A DNA stretch of 64,000 bases, taken from assembly GCF_964253915.1 (NCBI RefSeq), contig NZ_CAXUSG020000004.1, positions 348,367-412,366 on the forward strand, given 5' to 3'. The notes under the pieces were generated by a model. It ran no database searches. It was not told the DNA's origin and saw nothing but the letters and a program-made list of their open reading frames with translations. The position numbers and the translations under genes are program-made. The stretch is from Metarhizobium sp964253915. GTDB taxonomy: Bacteria; Pseudomonadota; Alphaproteobacteria; Rhizobiales; Rhizobiaceae. This document shows, in pieces, positions 57,622-64,000 of the stretch. Each line of letters begins with the position of its first letter. Positions within the stretch are counted from its first letter, which is position 1.

Positions 57622-58971
57622 ATGGAGCGGCGGCAATTAGTTGGACCTTGCGAGACTGGGATAGCTGAAGTCATCTTCGACGGACCGCGCGTACAACTCG
57701 TGAGGACTTCTTCAGGTCCGTTTGCGCCGTATCATCCTGTCATTGTCGACAAGTTCGGGCGAACGATGCTGGAGCCAACGGAGTTCATCAGACTTAAACG
57801 AATGGCGAGCCGGATAAACTCTGCCAGCGGAGCCTATCAGGCCGCCCGCCAATTATCGGATGCTCTTTTCATCGCGGAGCAATACAACAATGGGACGGGG
57901 CTTCCTCTATCTTCGTACTCGGATCACTTTCTTGAGCAGCTGAAGGTGCATTTTGTCGGGCCGAAAATGACCCACGGTAAACCCACGGGATGCCGAGGGG
58001 TTACGAATGCAGTTTGGAACGCCAACCTGTCGATCATACTTCAGTTCCTACTCTTCTGTGAACGAAAGGGGATCGTAAAGGGAGTGATCGGGTTGCGCAC
58101 TAACCCTCGTTCTTTCAACATTGAACTCGAAGAGGTGGACCCGTACCCCGTTCATCGCTTAGCTTTGAATGTCGTTGAGCCTGACGAGGTCGTTATACCA
58201 GACGATCAGGCGTTCAATGCGGTGCTCGCCGCCCGTGAAGAGCAAGTCAAAAACCCGGTGATTAGACGGCGTGATACTCTACTTACATTGGTCATGGATC
58301 AGGCCCTGCGGCGCTCCGAGGCGGTAAGCCTTCCGATTGATGCAATCCCCAGCGCCCAGGAAGTTCTGGCGCTCCGAACCGCTGGTAAAGAATCAGGGAT
58401 ATCGAAACCTGTTCCAATTATCGTTCATGGTTCCAAAACCGGTGCAGTGCGGGCTGTGGATTTTCCGCTAACCCTCGTCGAACGTCTTCGAGATTTCATT
58501 GATGATGATCGACCTTTTCTTCGACCGGCGAAGACCGAACGGTCGATCTTCGTTTCGAGCCAAACGGGAACGTCCCTTCACCCTCAAAGCGTGACAAATC
58601 AATACTGCACCGCGCGACGCACGGCCATCACTAAGGCGCGCTCGGCTGGTGCCAGCGAATACGAAATTTCCGATATCGAGCGAGTCCATGGACACGTGCA
58701 TCGGCACAGGTCGGTAACCGATTCTGTGACATCGCAGCTTGAGCATGGAATCGATCCGCTCCATACCATGCTGACAGTCATGAGAAACGCTGGCATGTGC
58801 TTCGAGACAATGCTCCGCTATCTCCATCCTAGCCAATCTCGTCGAAAATCTGTGCTTAAGAAACAAGGCCGGGTCGACCAGCTTAAAGACGACATCGTGT
58901 TGGAGAGGCTGAGAGCCCTCGATGAGTCTAAACTACGGATGGTATCCAGAAAGCGCCGGAGCCGAAGATAA
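57622..58971 (+). CDS. ginA: Tyrosine recombinase, GinA/TnpA-like (first of trio)
   Basis: This protein of about 449 residues has a C-terminal tyrosine-recombinase catalytic domain: the box I arginine is in MDQALRRSEAVSL, the HxxR element is in HVHRHRSVTDS, and the nucleophile tyrosine is in ETMLRYLHPS. The N-terminal half is the DNA-binding region. ATG 57622 has GGAGAG upstream and is preferred to ATG 57610. Its stop overlaps the ginB start (TAATG). Codon usage is less GC-biased than in the chromosome genes to the left. The gin name rests on operon layout; Tn554-like TnpA is the other comparison. Confidence 0.85.
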   Translation: MERRQLVGPCETGIAEVIFDGPRVQLVRTSSGPFAPYHPVIVDKFGRTMLEPTEFIRLKRMASRINSASGAYQAARQLSDALFIAEQYNNGTGLPLSSYSDHFLEQLKVHFVGPKMTHGKPTGCRGVTNAVWNANLSIILQFLLFCERKGIVKGVIGLRTNPRSFNIELEEVDPYPVHRLALNVVEPDEVVIPDDQAFNAVLAAREEQVKNPVIRRRDTLLTLVMDQALRRSEAVSLPIDAIPSAQEVLALRTAGKESGISKPVPIIVHGSKTGAVRAVDFPLTLVERLRDFIDDDRPFLRPAKTERSIFVSSQTGTSLHPQSVTNQYCTARRTAITKARSAGASEYEISDIERVHGHVHRHRSVTDSVTSQLEHGIDPLHTMLTVMRNAGMCFETMLRYLHPSQSRRKSVLKKQGRVDQLKDDIVLERLRALDESKLRMVSRKRRSRR

Positions 58972-60941
58972 TGGCTCGCAGACGTGCTCCGCCTACCGAT
59001 GTTTCCAAAATAGCTACGCCGGTAGAACTCCAGCGAGACGGCGACTTTCCGCTTAAAGTATATTCGCCCCGTCATAGCCACCCTGGGCGATCTAAACATT
59101 TTAATCTGTCTGTTTTAGAGGGAACGGGGGAGCTTGGTCACACCATCGCCCGCGAGTTTTTGGAATTCGTGTCCGGCTATGCAGAAGAGACGGCTGATGC
59201 TTACCTTATAGCCGTCCGCTCGTTTTTCCGATCCTGTGTCGGGCAGCTCCGCAAGGAAGGCGCGCATCTTTCGTCAATCGGGGCGAGTCGTTGGAAAAAG
59301 TTCGCTAATCTTTGGTTTTACGACCTTCAGTCTGATGCGACGGTGGGCGATGTTACCGCCAACACCTATCTTGCCTCCAATCGGCTTTTTTTCCTTCATC
59401 TGCAAAAGCGGTTTCTCGTGCCAAAGTTCAGATGGCCGCCTGCTATCCAAGGTGCGGTTGGTCGGCCGAGACCTCCGGTCTCAAACGTTCCGGCGAAGGC
59501 TGTCCAAGCAACCCAAATCAGCTCGTGGTCAGATGCCGACCGCTTGGCTTGGTCTGAGCTTAGCAGGCTGAACGATCTTTCAAGCCCGACGGTCGTAAAG
59601 CAAAGAAATAACATCATTCTGGAGGCAGTGCGGCGGCACGCAGAACAGGAAGTGAGAAAAGTCTGGCAACTATTTTGCGAAAGTCGACAACTGGCCAGGA
59701 ACAACACATCCTTCGATTTTGACGACTATTGCCAAACTTATGAATACTACTCAAATGGGGTGCTGAAGCGGAGACGCGGTTGGAGAGAATCGCTTCGGTT
59801 TCTGCCGAATTTCTTGGTGTACGTTGAGCGGAAATTTGGCGGTGTCGTTCCTGGAAAAAGTGACGACCCTGATTTTCTGAAATGCGCTTACGCGCTCCAT
59901 TCCCACGACCTGAGAGGTCGGTTTCATCTGGAATACGAGGTGTTGGTTCCACTTCTGGCAATCATTTTCTGCGAGCGACCTAAAATGAACCTTGCCTCTC
60001 CGCTCTCGATGAGAACGGTAGATTTGTCCCAAGCTTCCCGAGACGAGCACCAAGCACGATGGACAAAGAAAAGGGCCAATTATCGACGGTTAGCCGACGA
60101 CATGCCGACCGGATCAGAACTTGCTTTGTCCATAGACTCGACCGAGCGGATCACGGCCGCCCAAGCATTGTTAGTAATTGGTGAGCTTTCAAAGCCACTT
60201 AGAGCGAGAGCCATTCTTGGCACAGAAGAAAATCTCTGCTTGGTCAAGGAAACACTTAACGGCTACGCCGTTGGAAAGCCCCCTTCTCAGCCATGGATTT
60301 GCAAAAAGTGGGCGGATTTCCGCTCCGAGTCGGGACTGTTGTCAGCGTTCGACTTTACGTTATCTCAGTTTAGGCCGACTGGTGCAGTTACAGAGTTCTT
60401 TGAAACGGCCGACATTTTTAAAGTTGCGGACAAACTAGGCCAGAAGGACATTAGAGTTACCGCAAAATATATCGGTATTCTTGCGGCCGACACTTTGGAT
60501 GCGGGAGATGTTCGCCAAGTGCAGGACTCTCTCACTATCGCGGTAGCGAAAAGAAGCGGCCGACCTCTCGAACAGCTCGGTATTTCGCCAGAGCGGGAGA
60601 AGCACATCAGGCAAACAGCATACTTTTCGGGTTTTCTCGGGTACAACCTTTCTGGTACCACTCAAGAGAGTGAAGAAAAACTAGGCGTACTCGAAAATAT
60701 ATTATCTGGTAGCAAGTTAATAGTCATAAAAACTCCAGAAGTCGCCGCTGAGATTATTGCGTTCAACAATCATATTATCGAGAACGGGAAGGCGATCCAG
60801 GGCACCGCTCAGTACGAGGAGTTCTGGCTGCCGCTCTTGGTAAGCTGCGCTCAAATAATCAAATCAATGGATGCGAGTGTGATCAGGGACGCTGAGAATT
60901 TATTGGCGGATCGGCCCATTAACTATGGACCTGTAATATGA
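58971..60941 (+). CDS. ginB: Large tyrosine recombinase, GinB/TnpB-like (second of trio)
   Basis: This 656-residue protein ends in a recombinase-type domain: FDFTLSQFRPTGAVTEFF carries the box II arginine, and LGQKDIRVTAKYIGIL carries the likely nucleophile tyrosine. The positions normally held by His in HxxR and in LGH are Ser and Gln here. The long N-terminal part (about 1-330) is specific to this class. It overlaps ginA by one base and ginC by four, so stoichiometric coupled translation is expected. Confidence 0.82.
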   Translation: MARRRAPPTDVSKIATPVELQRDGDFPLKVYSPRHSHPGRSKHFNLSVLEGTGELGHTIAREFLEFVSGYAEETADAYLIAVRSFFRSCVGQLRKEGAHLSSIGASRWKKFANLWFYDLQSDATVGDVTANTYLASNRLFFLHLQKRFLVPKFRWPPAIQGAVGRPRPPVSNVPAKAVQATQISSWSDADRLAWSELSRLNDLSSPTVVKQRNNIILEAVRRHAEQEVRKVWQLFCESRQLARNNTSFDFDDYCQTYEYYSNGVLKRRRGWRESLRFLPNFLVYVERKFGGVVPGKSDDPDFLKCAYALHSHDLRGRFHLEYEVLVPLLAIIFCERPKMNLASPLSMRTVDLSQASRDEHQARWTKKRANYRRLADDMPTGSELALSIDSTERITAAQALLVIGELSKPLRARAILGTEENLCLVKETLNGYAVGKPPSQPWICKKWADFRSESGLLSAFDFTLSQFRPTGAVTEFFETADIFKVADKLGQKDIRVTAKYIGILAADTLDAGDVRQVQDSLTIAVAKRSGRPLEQLGISPEREKHIRQTAYFSGFLGYNLSGTTQESEEKLGVLENILSGSKLIVIKTPEVAAEIIAFNNHIIENGKAIQGTAQYEEFWLPLLVSCAQIIKSMDASVIRDAENLLADRPINYGPVI

Positions 60942-63157
60942 TGCAAAGGCCTAATACGCTCGCCGCGTCCGCTCGTGAGGTGGGAAGGACGCTTGCAGAA
61001 ATCGAGCTGCCTCCCGATGTAATTGATGTCTGGGAAGCCGTTGTGTGGCGACACAAAAAGCAACCCGGTCAGCCAGGACGTCTGTCTTGGGAACGTAAAC
61101 TTCCAAACGGAGAAATGCTGACCGACGTTAAGTGGGCTTCCCTACTGGAGATGTGCCGACGATACTATTGCCACCTGCGGACCACTCGCGGCAAGCTCCT
61201 TGCGCGAGATACAGCATTCTCGCGCATGAACATCCTCTTTCAGCTTGTCGATTGGGTGGTTTCTATCGGCTTCTCGTCGTTTGCCTCGGTGTCGGCCGCA
61301 GCGGTGCGGAACCTGGTCGATACCATAGATAAGGGCATATCGGCCGCGCGTGGGATAGTAAAAAAGCCACGCGCGCGTGCTGGAACTAAAGCGAGCGAAA
61401 ATCCGCCCGCGACAGGTTCAAGTGGCAGCCTTGCAGGTAGCTACCTGTCTGTCGTGCTTTCCGTCATGCACGAGCTATACGATTTGTACGTCCTCCCGTT
61501 TGAGAATGACGAATTCATTCTTAATGACGGTTTCAGGTACTCGCTGTTTGACGACTTCATCGAAGCGGCAGAGGCGGGCCGCAAGAAGGGTCGTGCTCAG
61601 GAGCAAACCGACGACATTAACGAAGAGGCAGTTTTCGCGTACACGGATGCTGCGTTACAATTTATCTATGATTACGCTGACGATTTGATTGCGTTGAAGG
61701 AGCGGGCGGATGCGCTACCGCCTCCGACTGCATCGCGGGTTAGTCCAGGTGAGAGAATAGCCCTTGTTGCCGAACTTCTGGCCTTTGAGGTGCTAGCCGA
61801 TAGCAGCGACCTTCTTACCGACAATGCGCCGAATTTTGCCAAGATTGCTCAGAAATGCGGCATTGATCCCACTTCCATTTATAAACCTCAGTTCAAGACC
61901 CTCATCTCAGACGCAGCAAGCGCACGAAAGTCGAAACGTGCCAGACGGGAAGCGTTTGCGCAGGAATTGTTTGAAGTAGCTAGATTGAAACGCGTCAAAG
62001 TCCAACCGCCACCTGCGAGGGCGAGGAACGCTGGTCTATTAGTTGGACTGCCTTTCACAGGAAAAATATCGGGAACGGCTTCGCCATGGCCTATCGAAAC
62101 TATAGGGGCATCTCGTCACAATAGCCGGAGCATAGAAGCCGCGATCACGGACCTGTGGACGTCAATCGCGATAATCATTTTTGCCTGGGAACCTGATCGA
62201 ACAGGGGAAGTGCTGAGTCTCGAAGCTGACTGCTTGGAAGAGGGTGTAGACGGATGGTACTTAAAGTCGAAAGTGTTCAAGGGGCGTAATCATGTAAGTG
62301 GAAGCGAAACACGGCATCCTTGTCCAGCTGTCGTCGTGAGAGCGATCCAAGTTGCGACCCGGCTGGGTGCCCAGGCTAGGCTAAATAGCGGCTCCAACGA
62401 GCTGTTCCTCCGCGATAATCGGCTCCGCGAGTCGGTCAGTGATCAGTCTTCACTTCGTAATCGGATGGCGGATTTTGCTAAGCGCTACGTCCGCGAAGAT
62501 GTGGCAAAGGGGATCAAATTCATTCCACGCCATTTCAGGCGCTTTTTCCCTACACTATGGGTGAACTACTACAGCTATGGCGGGCGTTTCCGGGCCTTAC
62601 AGCGTCTCCTCGGTCACGACGAGCTTACAACAACCATTTTGTATTGCCGCCGCGCGTCGCGGCTTGACGCAGTCCGTGAATCCCAAACGCGGATGACATC
62701 TCGCCTTATCGGTGAGAGCGTTTTCAACGGGATACCGCTTTTTGGCGGAGCGATTAAAAAAGTTCAATCGATCATTGCTCGGCTCGATTTTCGAATTTCT
62801 TCCCCTGCTGATCTTCCACAGAAGCTGGAAAAAGAACTTCGTACCAGCGGCATCCGCGTCTATCCATTGAATTTCGGATATTGCCTATGGCACTCAAAGG
62901 CGCGCCGTACTGCCAATTGTGCGACAAAGATCGAACCGGGTAGCGCGGAAGCATGGCCATCGAATGGTAAAACCGAAACTATGTGTGGGGGATGCGCAAA
63001 TTTTTTCACCACCCCGATTTTTGAAGCATTCTGGTCGATGGCTCGTGAGCGGCATAAGCAGATGGAGGAAGATGGCAGGGCTCCCTGGATCATAAGGAGA
63101 CTAGGTCGCAAGGGGAGACGTATTGCTGAACAATTCCTGAGGAAGATACGTGGCTAG
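60938..63157 (+). CDS. ginC: Large tyrosine recombinase, GinC-like (third of trio)
   Basis: This 739-residue protein has a complete tyrosine-recombinase catalytic set near the C-terminus: arginine in EPDRTGEVLSLE, HxxR in IPRHFRRFFPT, LGHDEL, and nucleophile tyrosine in TTTILYCRRAS. After the catalytic domain there is a Cys-containing tail (YCLWHSKARRTANCA; CGGCANFF) that could bind a metal. It overlaps ginB by 4 bp (ATGA) and ginD by 8 bp. Confidence 0.84.
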   Translation: MMQRPNTLAASAREVGRTLAEIELPPDVIDVWEAVVWRHKKQPGQPGRLSWERKLPNGEMLTDVKWASLLEMCRRYYCHLRTTRGKLLARDTAFSRMNILFQLVDWVVSIGFSSFASVSAAAVRNLVDTIDKGISAARGIVKKPRARAGTKASENPPATGSSGSLAGSYLSVVLSVMHELYDLYVLPFENDEFILNDGFRYSLFDDFIEAAEAGRKKGRAQEQTDDINEEAVFAYTDAALQFIYDYADDLIALKERADALPPPTASRVSPGERIALVAELLAFEVLADSSDLLTDNAPNFAKIAQKCGIDPTSIYKPQFKTLISDAASARKSKRARREAFAQELFEVARLKRVKVQPPPARARNAGLLVGLPFTGKISGTASPWPIETIGASRHNSRSIEAAITDLWTSIAIIIFAWEPDRTGEVLSLEADCLEEGVDGWYLKSKVFKGRNHVSGSETRHPCPAVVVRAIQVATRLGAQARLNSGSNELFLRDNRLRESVSDQSSLRNRMADFAKRYVREDVAKGIKFIPRHFRRFFPTLWVNYYSYGGRFRALQRLLGHDELTTTILYCRRASRLDAVRESQTRMTSRLIGESVFNGIPLFGGAIKKVQSIIARLDFRISSPADLPQKLEKELRTSGIRVYPLNFGYCLWHSKARRTANCATKIEPGSAEAWPSNGKTETMCGGCANFFTTPIFEAFWSMARERHKQMEEDGRAPWIIRRLGRKGRRIAEQFLRKIRG

Positions 63158-63632
63158 AGCTTATCGCACGCGAAGCGCAAAGCATTTTACCGCCGGTGCG
63201 ACTGAAAATGCCAGAACCCAGAAAGCTCGGGCGAAAGTTGAAGGGCTGTTGGAGTTTCTTCGAGGTATACAAACGGCCGATGATTTAGCGATTCAAACTG
63301 CTAAAGGGGTGTCGTTCGATTGGGAAGGGCTAAGGAAATTTGCTCGTTGTGGCAGCGATGCGATCCATAAGAATAACCCAGACCTTTTTTCCCAAATTGA
63401 AGCTGAGAAAACGCGCGTCCAACAAATCACCCTCGGCCCGGATTTTAGCGATACTCGCCCCCTGGGAAACAGCATCGATGCGAATCTGAGGGCTGAGGTA
63501 AGGAAGCTAGAGCAAAAAATGAAGTCTAAGGATCAGGAGCTGAATGAGGCGCGGCTAACACACCTTACACTTTTAGCTAGAATTGAGCATCTAGAGAGGG
63601 AGCTGGATCAGGAAAGACGCTCGCCGCGATAG
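63150..63632 (+). CDS. ginD: Small coiled-coil protein, GinD/TnpC-like
   Basis: This 160-residue protein starts at GTG 63150 behind GAGGAAG, inside the end of ginC. It has a basic N-terminus (MARAYRTRSAKHF), a helical middle that may be a helix-turn-helix (SFDWEGLRKFARCGSDAIHK) and a C-terminal coiled coil (about 110-155; EVRKLEQKMKSKDQELNEAR). Size, position and coiled coil match the fourth gene of GInt modules and Tn554 TnpC. A role as DNA-binding accessory of the recombinases is inferred. Confidence 0.8.
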   Translation: MARAYRTRSAKHFTAGATENARTQKARAKVEGLLEFLRGIQTADDLAIQTAKGVSFDWEGLRKFARCGSDAIHKNNPDLFSQIEAEKTRVQQITLGPDFSDTRPLGNSIDANLRAEVRKLEQKMKSKDQELNEARLTHLTLLARIEHLERELDQERRSPR

Positions 63633-63675
63633 GGGCTAGGCAAGTTCACGCCGTCGCCAAGTGGCTATTATCTCA

Positions 63676-63966
63676 TTAGCGGCGTCTGGCCCGCTGCTCC
63701 TCCCAACGCTGGAACTCAGCAGCCAGTTTCTGTCGGCGGGCGACCCTTGCTTCCATTTCAGCGGCCTTTCTCTCTGAAGCGGTACGCTTTTTCGGTTTAT
63801 CGGCAACACGGGTGTTTTCCGCCATTCGCTTCATTTTGCGAGTTTGGATTTTTTCGCCTGCGCGCCTGCGGAAGCCGCCATAACGGATTTCTACATTTCC
63901 TGGCGTGTAGCCGAGAGATTGGTCGATTGGAGCCAGATACCGCGACCCTTTGTAGGTCGGCATCAT
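63676..63966 (-). CDS. Basic protein of unknown function, possible island cargo
   Basis: This 96-residue, strongly basic protein has an N-terminal part (YKGSRYLAPIDQSLGYTPGN) that is not repetitive and a Lys/Arg/Glu-rich helical C-terminus (AAEMEARVARRQKLAAEFQRWEEQ). It is convergent with ginD, 43 bp away. Two adjacent ATGs (63966, 63963) follow GGGAA. No family is recognised. Confidence 0.55.
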   Translation of the reverse strand: MMPTYKGSRYLAPIDQSLGYTPGNVEIRYGGFRRRAGEKIQTRKMKRMAENTRVADKPKKRTASERKAAEMEARVARRQKLAAEFQRWEEQRARRR

Positions 63967-64000
63967 TTCCCATAAATCTGCAAAGAATAACGTAATATTC

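Larger units (their letters stand above)
56938..64000. mobile_element. Genomic island end with three-recombinase module (GInt-like), right part outside the window
   Basis: From the gapR break onward the DNA becomes visibly less GC-rich than the chromosome. It carries about 670 bp of non-coding, repeat-rich sequence and an operon of three large tyrosine recombinases plus a small coiled-coil protein. This four-gene arrangement defines GInt islands (ginABCD), which are related in plan to Tn554 tnpABC. A minus-strand gene at 63676-63966 may be the first cargo gene. The other end is not in the window. Confidence 0.82.

Overview
The window looks like a chromosomal segment of a Rhizobiaceae bacterium (Rhizobium, Agrobacterium or Ensifer type). 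The evidence is the GC-rich codon usage, a CpdR-type receiver beside an N-formylglutamate amidohydrolase, an Omp10-like lipoprotein, homospermidine synthase, a suhB/mmgR-like small RNA beside an inositol-monophosphatase-family gene, and several rhizobial palindromic repeat families (RIME-like mosaics and a 99-bp two-palindrome element).

Layout. Positions 1-1089 hold the end of a sugar ABC permease and a TIM-barrel isomerase. Positions 13400-1106 (minus strand) form one long, tightly overlapped operon: a GlpSTPQUV-like ABC importer (binding protein, two permeases, a DUF2160 membrane protein, two ATPases), then a fused ATP-type DhaK-DhaL kinase, then DhaL, DhaM (EIIA), HPr, enzyme I, a small HTH-like protein and DhaK. 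The operon appears to import a small polyol or triose/tetrose compound and phosphorylate it by two routes, one ATP-dependent and one driven by PEP through its own phosphorelay. The enzyme I gene carries two in-frame copies of a RIME-like repeat. Positions 13.6-18.5 kb hold small proteins and an eptA-response regulator-histidine kinase operon (lipid A modification). Positions 18.6-25.2 kb hold tRNA-Val, cpdR, two candidate small RNAs, hisN, a lipase-like hydrolase, a ROSE-like thermometer with hsp20, and a transporter/LysR pair. Positions 25.4-33.3 kb hold threonine aldolase and gltBD. Positions 33.6-56.7 kb are mostly housekeeping and envelope genes: a murein transglycosylase, galU, an outer-membrane barrel, kdsD, qmcA/nfeD, hemH, a LysM-tailed nucleotidase, omp10, hss, pabBC, pepF, a sigma-54 response regulator and an M15-type peptidase.

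The right end (about 56.94 kb to the window end) is foreign. A gapR (DUF2312) gene is cut off at its 5' side. Next to the break are about 670 bp of AT-richer, repeat-rich non-coding DNA and a four-gene overlapping operon of three large tyrosine recombinases plus a small coiled-coil protein. This is the arrangement of GInt genomic islands (ginABCD, distantly related to Tn554 tnpABC). The island continues beyond the window, and the missing 5' part of gapR should lie at its far end.
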